DNA of 64,000 nucleotides from Oegoconia quadripuncta (Eukaryota; Arthropoda; Insecta; Lepidoptera; Autostichidae): assembly GCA_949316235.1 (NCBI GenBank), contig OX438747.1, positions 2,666,501-2,730,500 on the forward strand, read 5' to 3'. Of this stretch, positions 34,501 to 44,600 are shown in pieces. The position numbers and the translations under genes were made by a program. The notes under the pieces were generated by a model, which saw nothing but the letters and a program-made list of their open reading frames with translations, was not told the origin of the DNA and ran no database searches. Position 1 is the stretch's first letter; each line of letters starts with the position of its first letter.

Positions 34501-34542
34501 ATCCACATGTACATCATCGTGACTTTCACCGGATGGTAATCC
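22506..34542 (-). CDS. CTR-family (SLC31) copper transporter, 5' end not found
   Basis: CTR proteins form trimeric plasma-membrane pores for Cu(I). Five exons join in phase on the - strand: 34380-34542 (Met-rich MMYMWMWFG, then TM1, ending FEGSK), 26365-26441 (short loop), 24839-24966 (TM2 and start of TM3), 24008-24103 (YFLFG, end of TM3, then ICTPECDD) and 22506-22633 (Cys-rich tail, stop TGA). The family signatures are visible: methionines before TM1, MLAVM (the M-x3-M of TM2) and GMMLG (the G-x3-G of TM3). Junction phases are 0, 2, 1 and 1, with GT-AG throughout. The loop exon uses the second of two close AGs; the first would give a stop. The usual short HCH terminus is replaced by cysteine pairs (CNTEKC, CEGKLC). 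The first coding exon, expected upstream on this strand, was not found. An alternative last exon lies at 19628-20076. The 7.9 kb intron between the first two exons holds a dead transposon. Confidence 0.8.
22751..22892. mobile_element. MITE-Y, CTAGCACAAC ends
   Basis: GCTAGCACAACTTA at the left is answered by AAGTTGTGCTAGC at the right. The interior carries CGCGTGTCACATGATTGG. A relative lies in each arm of the RPAP2 palindrome (about 43632-43753 and its mirror). Confidence 0.6.
23163..23830. repeat. 135 bp direct duplication flanking MITE-W copy 2
   Basis: The segment 23163-23300 (TTTGATCGAGTATTGAAC to GTATGCTGCTAAATA) recurs at 23699-23830 with few differences. Between them lies a 398 bp MITE-W (23301-23698) with intact CCTTACCTATGAAATTGG ends. 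The duplicated part has no coding potential. Confidence 0.85.
25248..25392. mobile_element. MITE-T copy 2
   Basis: GGTGTCGATTCGGATGTACA at the left, ACCAACTAAACTAAAC next, mirrored at the right by GTTTAGTTGGTGTACATTCG. The last bases have diverged. It lies in the CTR intron at 24967-26364. Confidence 0.75.
25705..25935 (+). repeat. SINE-B copy
   Basis: A tRNA-like head with a clear A box (GGTGTAGTGGATAG) and B box (GGTTCGAATCCCG) is followed by the family body (GTGATGAATACGAACATTTA, TTGGGACTAGATGATTGGTG). It is not a tRNA gene: the aminoacyl stem does not close and the SINE body follows. Confidence 0.8.
26267..26303 (+). repeat. TTTC microsatellite
   Basis: About nine TTTC/TTCT units with one T-run interruption. 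It follows a GTGGCGAATAAACAGTTTC repeat tail that also occurs at 32540-32565. Confidence 0.8.
27105..27384. mobile_element. MITE with perfect 54 bp inverted repeats
   Basis: 27105-27158 (AAAGCACGTATTGTTATAAA at the outer end) and 27331-27384 are exact reverse complements. About 170 bp of AT-rich sequence lies between them. No open frame. It lies in the large CTR intron. Confidence 0.85.
27778..27922. mobile_element. MITE-T copy 3
   Basis: The best-preserved family member: GGTGTCGATTCGGATGTACA and its mirror TGTACATCCGAATCGACACC, with a central CGTCGCATCGTACTGTTC. Confidence 0.8.
28525..28715 (-). pseudogene. LINE-B 3' end
   Basis: The - strand carries TIRTVKAWNSVF-like sequence, then [12 protein letters not shown] and a short Ser-rich tail, ending in poly-A (the + strand T run at 28525-28531). 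The same tail occurs in + orientation at 55390-55617. It is a 5'-truncated non-LTR element. Confidence 0.7.
28735..28995 (+). pseudogene. RTE-type LINE C-terminal relic
   Basis: The frame reads SMRRAICVDVMKTDEALVIK, then GRGRPRKRWMDCVRGDM and VNDETTADEE. This is the conserved tail of RTE-type polymerases (GRPKKRWMDC..DM..KGV.DEMTADR). It abuts the LINE-B tail and is truncated on both sides. Confidence 0.7.
29040..29395. repeat. SINE-A fragments around a MITE-X fragment
   Basis: 29040-29145 is a + strand SINE-A piece (GGGTTTGATACCCAATG, then CTAGCTATCACCATCTTATC). 29150-29280 is a MITE-X piece (AATAAACCATTCTCAAGATT). 29281-29395 is a - strand SINE-A head (CATGTACCCCGCTGGGGATC, ending CCACGGAGGCGG). 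The order suggests insertions broken by later deletions. Confidence 0.65.
29439..31099 (-). mobile_element. Tc1/mariner (IS630)-like DDE transposon, decayed
   Basis: The 42 bp ends 29439-29480 and 31058-31099 are inverted repeats with one mismatch seen (inner part GACGCATTACGAACTGAGTC). They enclose one DDE transposase gene on the - strand. The tips read GCTATAGT, so the exact end and the TA target duplication cannot be fixed by eye. The element is in the large CTR intron and has the same orientation as that gene. Confidence 0.85.
29696..30884 (-). pseudogene. DDE transposase with internal deletion and frameshift
   Basis: An N-terminal helix-turn-helix segment (ALFCGVSRATVDRIK) is followed by the first catalytic motif (RFYLDETWVNQNHS) and the second (VIVIDNASYHS). 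Just after SYHS the frame shifts. The downstream frame resumes with CNWNHPIELIWAQVK (third catalytic Glu) and runs to an acidic tail and a stop at 29696-29698. In relatives a sizeable segment separates the second and third catalytic positions; here it is almost gone, so the loss is an internal deletion whose length is not a multiple of three. The original frame stops 21 codons after SYHS. No active enzyme is expected. Placement in the Tc1/mariner-IS630 superfamily rests on motif order; the subfamily is not assigned. Confidence 0.85.
31314..32048. mobile_element. MITE-U copy 2, carrying a nested MITE-V
   Basis: Outer inverted repeats: CTATCTGGGGGTCTACTCTC at the left and the matching GTAGACCCCCAGATAG at the right, with GCTTCGGACGGCCGTAACTT inside. 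The interior matches 15893-16110 except for an insertion at 31440-31908. Confidence 0.85.
31440..31908. mobile_element. MITE-V copy 1 with TATA target duplication
   Basis: Ends contain TCTAACAAAATTAACCCGAC and its mirror GTCGGGTTAATTTTGTTAGA. The flanking TATA (31436-31439 and 31909-31912) is single in the empty site at 15893-16110. The interior contains an 82-codon open frame that resembles nothing known. A second copy is at 47885-48390. Confidence 0.85.
32637..32890 (+). repeat. Short interspersed repeat (AACATCCCACTGCAGGGATA family)
   Basis: The phrase CATCAGTAAACATCCCACTG, then CAGGGATATAGACCTTCCC, recurs in diverged form at 49188-49250. It ends near a GAACCCGGACCTCCCAAATTG stretch that resembles a reversed B box. 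The 74-codon frame at 32858-33082 is not assigned. Confidence 0.5.
33193..33403 (+). repeat. SINE-A 3' two-thirds
   Basis: From GTCCGCCTGGCTAGCTACCA to CGTGCATAAAAAAAAA. It lacks the tRNA-like head, so it was 5'-truncated on insertion. Confidence 0.85.
33800..34276. mobile_element. MITE-Z, TAGGGAATGCAATCT ends
   Basis: TAGGGAATGCAATCT at 33800 is matched by AGATTGCATTCCCTA ending at 34276. Subterminal GCGAGATCTCG and GAGATTTCGGTATAC motifs repeat. No open frame of interest. It lies just downstream of the CTR TM1 exon. Confidence 0.7.
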
Positions 34543-34639
34543 CTGGTGACAAGGTGATTTATCTGATGAGTAGTTCACATCTACTATATTAAAACTTACC
34601 CCAATTTACGTACGAAAACCTAGTTTGTGATTTTAGATT

Positions 34640-34745
34640 TGACCGCCTCCGGTATCGATCCCCAGAGGGGTACATGTATAGTACTCGATTTGGTTGGGGG
34701 CCTTAATGATGGCTCGGTAAGGGCCTTAGATGACATTACTTCATG
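34640..34745 (+). repeat. SINE-A head fragment
   Basis: GACCGCCTCCGGTATCGATC, then CCCAGAGGGGTACATGTATA and GATTTGGTTGG: the tRNA-like head and first part of the body, internally deleted. Confidence 0.65.
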
Positions 34746-37394
34746 CACTAAACATTTCATGTAACTGAAGAAAAATCAACTTTTTGAACTACAAAAAGGT
34801 CGATAACTTTTCCGACTACCTATTATTTATAACTATATACATATATCTTATATGTAGCTTCATAAAAATTATAACTATTGGTAATTGAAACGACACTATT
34901 AACATAAATATCCCTTTCCTCCATATTGCCATGCCTGACAAGGTACATGTGTATGTTAGTACTTACCTATGTATTGTAACTATGACATGTGTAATGCAAT
35001 AAATATATGAATATGAAATCTTTCTTTGCAGTCGGCACTACATTATTTAAGTAATAAATGGCTTGGACCTTGTATTTGTACCTTCGTTTTCCATCACTTG
35101 AAATGTATAAATTACATACTAATGTAATCTACATGTACGACACATTGTGCTCAATCATGCGTAAAAGGTTAAATATATACAGGTTTAAAAACTTTTAATT
35201 AATAAAATATAGAGGAAGTCTCTGGCATTACTGGCAGTGAAAGTTTTGTTTTTGCATTATATTTCAACCTGTAATAGAAATTTTATTAACATAAGAGGTA
35301 CAGTTTGTGCCACACAACACAAGTTGAATCTGAATACTGAGTAGGATAAGATATGTATTTACCTGTATATGTGATTAACCACATAATAAATAACCATACA
35401 AGAAAGAAGAAAATAATCACATACAAAAACATTAAAGATTATGTGATCTTATAAACTATTAAAGTCTCAAGTCAATTGATTTCAAGAGGTCAATCTCATA
35501 CATATTTTGTCAATGGTGATGGTTGTTAATTATTTGTTATTATTTTTTTTTACGTTAAGCAATGTCTGGCACTGTTCGTTTATAGATATTATACAAGTGT
35601 TTCTTTGTGCTTATATAGACATTTGTTTTCAATTCAAGACATCTAGATATCCAAACACATATCCAGCAGTACGCACTGGGTCCATGTGATGAATTACAGC
35701 CTATACCCACCATTTGTGAGAGGAGGCTGTACCATATATCAAATAAATATAATAAATCAATACAGGCATTGTGGTTTCGGCACATAAGAAGGATAGAACC
35801 AACCCATATCTTCCCGTGAGTGTCGTAAAATGCGACGTAGGGACTTTCCATCAAAAAACATCTACAGATTTGGACATTTCAATGGTGATGGGCTCACCCC
35901 CTGTCACATGTGCATTTCTATATATTTTGTAAGGTGAACCCTGGATGTTGTTACAATCATTACACTCTTATGTTCGGAACAACCAAACACTAATGTTTGG
36001 GATATTTCTGACCACCCCAATTGGGACAAAAGTTGAAATGTTATGCATATAAATCAAGCATTATTTATTACTTATTATTTACCTAATTAATTTATGCGCT
36101 GTTCTTATTACAAAGGAAGGCCCGGTATTAGTAGATGCCCCTAGATCTACCATTGTCTAGCAGTTTTGAGATCAAGTTACCTTTGCCACTAATAGATGTT
36201 TACAAATTAAAAACTTACATCTTTCTTCTCCCACTGTTTTTGCTTCTCTCATATTTCAGAACAATACACAACAGCTGTCATTTTCTTTATATATTTTATT
36301 AATGTAATGGACCTATGGCTTCGACCAGTGTCCAATAATAATAATTAAAAAAAAAAAAAAAAACAATAGCTGTCACATTTTGGACACTGCCCCAACCCAG
36401 CAATTCAGTATCATTCAGTATCATTCATTGCAATACCATCTCTAGCTAAGCCAGAATAGGATGTGTTATTTTATAAACACGGTTAGAACAATGGCATAAA
36501 TATAGATATTGTTAGTACAACAGAAGTGGAATTTATTTTTTGACAATTTAAACATTGGCATGATTAGAGGTACTTAGCAATTAAAGGCAAGTGATTGTCT
36601 TGAACTCAATTTGTTACATTCACGGCACGGAATGGATAGTTCAATATTGTCAACGGCTTAAGAGTGCCTTATAATAAATTGCAAATCACTCACTAAAATA
36701 GTAGTCACAACTTTGTACGAGTTGAAACAAAGATATGGTCTCAGAACCATATTCACCATAGTAACCATATCAATAATCAAGTTAACTGAGTTTTTGCTCA
36801 GTGCCCCTTACCCAGGACCCATAACAGGATATTGCCTTTAGAGTAACTGTACTACATTTTAGTTAGTATTACTATTAGCCACTTACCTTTTAACTAAATA
36901 GTCCACTTCAGTCGTCTATCTCCCCATTTGTTTACCAGCTAACTGATATCAGAAGGCAACCACATCGTTATCTAACATTTTATTGAAAATAATCTAATAT
37001 AAAATTCACTGCACCCACCGCGGACACTGTATCACACATTTGTCACCACAGACAGAACACAACAGCACTTATACATATAAATAGTAGATTAGATTGAGAC
37101 CACGGTATATTCAAACATTAATGCGAGCTTTGTGTCAATTTATAAATCGTAATAACTTGGAAAATTAACTGTTTGTTAGCGTTATATTTAATTGTCGTTG
37201 GAGTAGGTAAATTGGATGTATGTAAAAAGTAAAGTAGTATTTAGTAGAGTAGAATGGAATAAAAGAGAACCTGTCGTCGGTAAATGCAATAATTTTAGTC
37301 CTCTTGTACTCTCGGACCAACGAACGGGAAATGAAAGCAAACATGCAATTAAAAAAAAAACAAGCACTAGTCAGCTGTCCTGTCACTTTGACAG
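34746..37394. other. Probable 5' region of the CTR gene; no exon assigned
   Basis: The missing first coding exon of the copper transporter should lie here or further right on the - strand and should end in phase 2. Several - strand donors (for example AAAAG/GTAAGTG at 36888) could be 5' untranslated exons, but no Met/His-rich opening was found. A repeat related to 17765-18230 lies at 35780-36040 (ACCAACCCATATCTTCCCG). Confidence 0.45.
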
Positions 37395-37660
37395 AGACAG
37401 TAGTTTTTTTTTTTTTTAGATTTTTTTTCTCCTCTAGGAGAAGGCAAAGGGATCTAGCCCATAACAGCCATGTCTTATTTATCTTATTTCTTCAGTTTGT
37501 AAGTCAGTCTCAGTCAAAATAAGTAATTCGTCGTATACTTGGCGTATACAGAGTCTAGTCACGGTCAAGTCATTCTTCAGTAAAGTGGCAGAATGCTTTA
37601 CAAAAGATTTTGGCGGCTTCTTGTGGGAACCCGAAAGCTCCGTTACGCACTTTGTCTGTC
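37395..37660 (-). repeat. SINE-C copy
   Basis: Poly-T (the A tail) at 37395-37409, then CTCCTCTAGGAGAAGGCAAA, to GAAAGCTCCGTTACGCAC. Nearly identical to the copy at 40097-40358, implying recent activity or a shared duplication. Confidence 0.85.
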
Positions 37661-38109
37661 CTCTCTTTCCTTTTTTCTTTTCCGCGGGTCAAGTATCTCG
37701 GCGCGCCTGTCAAATTTTCGAAAATACTGGATGTATTTGTAATCTGTGAAAAGCAATAGCTAGGGGAATATATTATCTATGGATATAATGAATGAACACT
37801 GTCGCCACAACTTAATATTCTCCATATGTGTGTAAGGAAGGTTTGGGGCATATTAGCTATATGTGGCGAATAGTAACTAATGATAGTTATGTAAATTTGC
37901 TCACCTAGGTTCCTTGGGACGGTTACTGTGTCAGCCCCTTCCTTGTTCCTCAGGTAGCCCTTCCTTATTGTTCAGTTATTGCCATTGATTATATATTCTA
38001 TACATTGTCTGCTTCGCTATCTGTTGGGAAACTATGCCGGGCAGACACCACGGTATGTGGTGTCCCCGGCACTGAGTCGCACCGTAGCTAATGCTACGTA
38101 GACTCTTAG

Positions 38110-39470
38110 TGGGTACAAAACCCTTATCATGAAGGTCGCACCACCTCAGTGGTGACCTTACCGGTGGGGAACTTTGTCCCGTAGAACGTTATTGAGGGAA
38201 TTAGGTGTACACCAACTGACCCTTCACTGTTGATTCTATCGTCATCGTACTCACAGCTAGACCATGAGACTCGGATAGACTTACACTCAACGATCCTGTC
38301 GCCCTGCGCACATCGCTGTGGGCGATGTCGGCACGACTACCCTACATAGGTACTTTAGGCATTATTATTACCTCGTACTCATCATCATTCTTAGAATCAC
38401 AAGTTGTCTCACGATTGCATCGTGTACAGACGGGCGAGGCTTGCCCTTATCAGATACTTACGTTATTACATCACTTACTAATATTAAATATCGAACTAAA
38501 GATATTTCTTACAAACTTTATGTACACTCACCAAAAATGACAATCAAAGAGGGCGCCAAGAAGCTTCAACACAGTGTTGCCAATTATTGATGTTGTTGTT
38601 GTTAAATTCGCCACTTATTGGCAGGCAAAGATCAAAAGACCATACAGCCTTGTCTTTCGTATTTGTCTTCATTTAATTTCAATAAACTAGCTCAGTACAG
38701 TAGACTCGCTTGGTTAAAAGGTAAGGTTATATGATTCCCAACCAATTATTGAGTTGGCATTTCTTTATATTACATGCAATTTATTTACAGAACAATCGCG
38801 ACGATTCGCGACACTCCCGACGAACGGAGTCAAAGTAATGTTATTAGGTTGCGCGTCCACTCTCTTATCTTTTCTAGAGCTCTCGTGGCAGCGCTTCGTT
38901 TTTGTTTCGGCTCGCCAGAATGTTCACTGGGTACAAAACCCTTATCATGAAGGTCGCACCACCTCAGTGGTGACCTTACCGGTGAGGAACTTTGTCCCGT
39001 AGAACGTTATTGAGGGAATTAGGTGTACACCAACTGACCCTTCACTGTTGATTCTATCGTCATCGTACTCACAGCTAGACCATGAGACTCGGATAGACTT
39101 ACACTCAACGATCCTGTCGCCCTGCGCACATCGCTGTGAGCGATGTCGGCACGACTACCCTACATAGGTACTTTAGGCATTATTATTACCTCGTACTCAT
39201 CATCATTCTTAGAATCACAAGTTGTCTCACGATTGCATCGTGTACAGACGGGCGAGGCTTGCCCTTATCAGATACTTACGTTATTACATCACTTACTAAT
39301 ATTAAATATCGAACTAAAGATATTTCTTACAAACTTTATGTACACTCACCAAAAATGACAATCAAAGAGGGCGCCAAGAAGCTTCAACACAGTGTTGCCA
39401 ATTATTGAGTTGGCATTTCTTTATATTACATGCAATTTATTTACAGAACAATCGCGACGATTCGCGACAA
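38110..39470 (+). repeat. Direct tandem duplication, about 540 bp unit
   Basis: 38110-38590 recurs at 38928-39408 with very few differences (TGGGTACAAAACCCTTATCA to AACACAGTGTTGCCAATTAT). The following 62 bp (GTTGGCATTTCTTTATATTA onward) recur too, at 38754-38815 and 39409-39470. In the left copy the two parts are separated by a 163 bp insertion. Two overlapping open frames (90 and 71 codons) are duplicated with it; neither is recognised. Confidence 0.9.
38591..38753 (-). mobile_element. Short retroposon with 11 bp target duplication
   Basis: The insert begins TGTTGTTGTTGTTAAATTCG (a reversed AAC-type tail) and ends before a repeat of CAATTATTGA, which flanks it on both sides and is single in the right-hand duplicate at about 39399-39408. 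A SINE-type insertion on the - strand fits this best. Confidence 0.75.
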
Positions 39471-39956
39471 ACACTACTACAGCTATAATACAAAAAATCA
39501 GAAAAATGTTACGAGTTATAATATGTAGGTATACCTATATCCACGATATAATTGGTATTTTTACGGAAAGTACAGATTTATTTCATGTTTTTCTTAAAAA
39601 AACGGGTAATTCAATAAATTGTTATGAGAATTGGAAGCTCTATGGCCAGGTTCCTAAGCCTGTTCTAATAAAAAACAGTAGTTGGAATTCTATGCCTACA
39701 CTCCCACCCAAAGAGAAAAAAAATATTTTCGCAAATACAGACAAAATATCATAGCTAACATGACATGGCGCACATTATTGGATGCGGAATTTAATAGAGA
39801 ACAAGTTCAAACACAGTCCAAAGGAATTGGAACTCTATAATCATTACAATTGAGAGTTGAAAGTCGGGTGTACCGCCGACACCGATCGGTGTTCGCGACT
39901 GTTGAAGGTATAAAAGTATTTTGGACACCGATCGGTGTTCGCGTCCGCCTAAAGGT

Positions 39957-40508
39957 TAATTTACACTTCCCTTCACTTGTACACCATCACTAACGTTTGC
40001 TGCACAATATTCTGCCATTCAAAAGTCAGAATGCACAAATTATAAAGAAAAATGCTACTTCACTCGCCGAGTTCCCGCCAAAAAGCCCAGAGACATTTTT
40101 TTTTTTTTTTTTTTAGTTTTATTTTCTCCTCTAGGAGAAGGCAAAGGGATCTAGCCCATAACAGCCATGTCTTATTTATCTTATTTCTTCATTTTGTAAG
40201 TCAGTCTCAGTCAAAATAAGTCATTCGTCGTATACTTGGCGTATACAGAGTCTAGTCACGGTCAAGTCATTCTTCAGTAAAGTGGCAGAATGCTTTACAA
40301 AAGATTTTGGCGGCTTCTTGTGGGAACCCGAAAGCTCCGTTACGCACTTTAATTTACACTTCCCTTCACTTGTACACCATCACTAACGTTTGCTGCACAA
40401 TATTCTACCATTATTAAGCTTCAAAAGTCAGAATGCACAAATTATAAGAACTATAAAGAAAAATGCTACTTCACTCGCCGAGTTCCCGCCAAAAAGCCAG
40501 CCCAGAGA
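39957..40508. repeat. Direct duplication flanking a SINE-C
   Basis: 39957-40092 (TTTACACTTCCCTTCACTTG to TTCCCGCCAAAAAGCC) recurs at 40350-40508, with three small insertions in the right copy (for example ATTAAGCTT). The SINE-C (40097-40358, - strand) lies exactly between them. Confidence 0.85.
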
Positions 40509-41618
40509 CAGTAGTAGGTGGGTAGTGATTGCAATATTCTCTGTCTATGATTGCAACCCACTTTGGGTTTGGAGTATCGATACAATTGATCGATCAATTA
40601 GGCAAATTAATGATAATTTTACAATACAAAAGATTTTAAAATGATTTATTTAAAAACAGTAATAAATAAAGAGATGGAATTTAAATATAAACTAGAACAA
40701 ATGTTAAAAAATGGGGTCGGGTGGCAAGGTGCCCAAAACGCTGGCAACGTTTCCTCGCTAGATGTAGGTGCAGATATTCAAGCGTTGAGCGAGGAAACAG
40801 CCAGCTCTCGGGTCACCAGTGACATCGACTAAGCGCTTTGAAATATTAAAGAAAAATTGAAGAGCGCCCGGCCCCCAAGGACCTAAGGTTTCGATTCCGA
40901 AAGCAAGGAAAATGTTTTCGGAACCGATGTCTCTATATTTATTAATTTTGATTTTTCCGTCGTCTCGGCGGCTGCACCTGGCCTCCTTGGAGGTGAGACG
41001 GGGCACGAGTGTCGACACAAGTGGCATCCCACACTAAGGCCCGACATTTTACAATTAAATAAACATCAAACAGTATTATAGACATATTTAATAGGAAATA
41101 TGTATAAATGAATCTCTTTCGACATATTTTTCGATTATTTTGGAAATAAATGCGACAATTCCAAATAAATTGAGACCCAGGGCAAGATGATGATGAATGA
41201 AATAATTGAGATTACACTAATGAATGCACTGTATCAACTAGCAATGGAAATGCGCCCATTAGTATAAATTTATTAACTACATTTCGGTAATGCAATCTCA
41301 ATAAAGTCAAGGTATTCAGTATTATCGTTGTTCACAAAGCTGTTTTGTAAATGATTCTGTAATTTTTAAAATTCCCGAAGTGTCGAAACTCAAACACTAT
41401 GGGACACATTCAAACAACAATTTGGTAGGAACACTGAAAACAACATAAGGTAGGTAAATATATTTTAATATTTCTCTTAAACATAGTAACACAGCTTAAT
41501 AAGTACCGATGAGAATAACAAATATAAATTACTTAAAAGTAGGCTTATTTATATTTTTTTAATTCAATAGAAGTTTGATGAAATGATTTTGTCACCCTGT
41601 GTATGTTTGTTTTTATCA

Positions 41619-44600
41619 CTAATCCTTACTCAAACTAGGATCTAATATAGAAAGTGATGCTCCCACTAAATGTAAAGAGCCAGTTATTAAAACAGATTTC
41701 ATACTGACATCTGTATTACTGTTTTTAATATCAGTTAGTGCATCAGAAACACATTCTAATGTTGTTATTTTAGCACAAGAATTTTTATGTAACTGGTTCC
41801 AGATTTTAAAATGTTTGTGACATCTTGCTACTAAATCTTTTTGCTCCATTATGGAATAATTATCATTTTTTTCATTCAAATTTTTATAGGCAGTTGGTAT
41901 AACAAAAAATATTGCTGTAAAATTTGTACTACTCAAGGGTCTCAATAGCATTTCAGCATCACGATCACCCGTCGCGCTGAATATAAGAATTTTCTCTTGA
42001 TACCTGGAAAAATAAAATGAAAATAATTGATGGATTCATATGTAATAGCCAAATAGCATAATAGTCCCAGCTATCTCGACTACCGGATTATATCGAATAA
42101 GTCTCTCTCTCTCCCGGCAACAGTGTTTCCACTTTCATGGATTTTACTCCATTTTGAGGCGAAATGTGTGACTTCACGACGAACGTCATAAGATAATGGT
42201 GAATTCAAAGTCAACGTACAAATTGTTTAATACAACTTGGAGCCGGTCCTCATGTTACCATTTTATGTTTATAACCTGATAAGTATACAACCCACTTGGA
42301 CTTGTTTCAATTTTTGAATCCTCTTTATTCGCAATTTTATTATTCTCATCCTCACATTGATCAGCTCCAGTTAGTTCATGTAAACTTGCACTTGCAAAGT
42401 CAACTATAGACGTAAAAGTGTTTACTGGAGGTTGAATGTTGACTCTTTTGATTAGAGCTACATCTACCTCCTGTCCTAGACTTCCAACTGCATCCAACGG
42501 TAAAAGGTGGAATTTCGGTACTTTGTCATACTCCCTGAACCATAACGGACTTGTGAGCATCTGTTTTTTCACATGCATAGAGGATTTATAGCAGCTGTTG
42601 CTACAAAAGCTCTTTCTAGCAGTGATATCGTACACTTTATTGGTTTTTATTGATATCCTATACTTCTGTTTCGGAATGTTCCTCTCTGAAATCGATTTAG
42701 AGCATATGGGATAGCCACAGAGGTGAACGATAGCTCTCTCCTCAACAATGTCTTCAAAGTGACTTTGATTGATGTCCGGTAGGCATTGGACAAAATAATC
42801 TTCACTGATATCCTTCTCGAGGAGACTCTCTACGATGCCCTGAGCCTTCGCGGTGCATTCGCGTTTTTTGAGAATCGCTTGACGTATTTGCTCTTTAGTC
42901 ATTTCTTCGATTTTGATCTGACTTTTATTGTGCTTTTTGTCTAGAAGTTCCATGTTCATATATTTTGATCGAGTTTGTTTAATTAAATAGTACCTATTCA
43001 AAAGAAATATACGCAAAATAAACAAATGCGATAGCACAACACAACATATTTCTTTTTTTTTTTCGTTTTATTCTCTCCTCTCGGAGAAGGCAAAGGGATC
43101 TAAGCGCATACAGCTATGTCTTATTTCTCTTATGTCTTCAGTTTTTAGTCGGTCTCAGTCAAAACAAGTAATTCGTCGTATACTTGGCATATACAGAATA
43201 TTGTCACGGTCATGTCATTCTTCAGTAAAGTGGCAGGACCCCGATTCTCGCACGATCGACATTTACTGTCGATAGACATCCATAGGTTTGTCACTTTTGC
43301 ACGCCCTTATTAGTACGAAAGAGATAGTAATACCAATGTCTATCGACAGTGAAATCTCGAACGCACGAGAATCGGGGTCCTGAATGCTTTACAAAAGATT
43401 TTTGCGGCTTCTTGTGGGAACCCGAAAGCTCCGTTACGCACTTTACACACTTCACTAGCACAACATAACCTCTACCAATTTTTTTTTTGGTTGATTCGTT
43501 CACTTAGTTAACAGGCTAAGATCATTAGACCATGCTGCCCTCCTCCTCTCGTAGAATGCAAAGGGGGCTGTCTATACAGCCATGTTTTATTTCTCTTTGA
43601 AATTGCAGCATTCTTTCTAACAGCCTGCACGGCTAGCACAACCGTCGAGGGCGCGACATATTGCTTGTGGATGCATATATATCGCCGTCGCGATAGCCAT
43701 GACTCTCAGACCAATCATGTGACTCTAATTTTCTTTATCTGTCAAGTTGTGCTACGAAAAGACAAGATTGTCGGTTTCTTTCTTTTGGGGGGTCCAAGTG
43801 GGTTGTATACTTATCAGTTTTACTTATTGATTGCGGCTCGCCTATTTTCTTTAATTATTATTTGTTTTTACATTTTATGGTAATCGGTCGTCTTTAATGC
43901 GATCAACCATTACTGCCAGTGTCCTTACCTACCTACCTAATGAAAACCTTTTCTCTATCCGCTCCTATTTCAAATGCTGATTGTGAAATGCAATTGCCAA
44001 AAATAAATAATATAAAATCGGACAAGCGAAATCGAAAAGAAAGAAACCGACAATCTTGTCTTTTCGTAGCACAACTTGACAGATAAAGAAAATTAGAGTC
44101 ACATGATTGGTCTGAGAGTCATGGCTATCGCGACGGCGATATATATGCATCCACAAGCAATATGTCGCGCCCTCGACGGTTGTGCTAGCCGTGCAGGCTG
44201 TTAGAAAGAATGCTGCAATTTCAAAGAGAAATAAAACATGGCTGTATAGACAGCCCCCTTTGCATTCTACGAGAGGAGGAGGGCAGCATGGTCTAATGAT
44301 CTTAGCCTGTTAACTAAGTGAACGAATCAACCAAAAAAAAAATTGGTAGAGGTTATGTTGTGCTAGTGAAGTGTGTAAAGTGCGTAACGGAGCTTTCGGG
44401 TTCCCACAAGAAGCCGCAAAAATCTTTTGTAAAGCATTCAGGACCCCGATTCTCGTGCGTTCGAGATTTCACTGTCGATAGACATTGGTATTACTATCTC
44501 TTTCGTACTAATAAGGGCGTGCAAAAGTGACAAACCTATGGATGTCTATCGACAGTAAATGTCGATCGTGCGAGAATCGGGGTCCTGCCACTTTACTGAA

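Noticed and set aside
36888..36990. A - strand donor AAAAG/GTAAGTG that might end a 5' exon of the copper transporter
   Set aside because: Frames from its upstream ATGs hit stops before the donor, so at best it is untranslated. It cannot be tied to the gene without transcripts.
43291..43503. Identical 70-codon frames here and at 44318-44530 that look like a duplicated small gene
   Set aside because: They run across SINE-C and its nested MITE. Their identity only reflects the palindrome.
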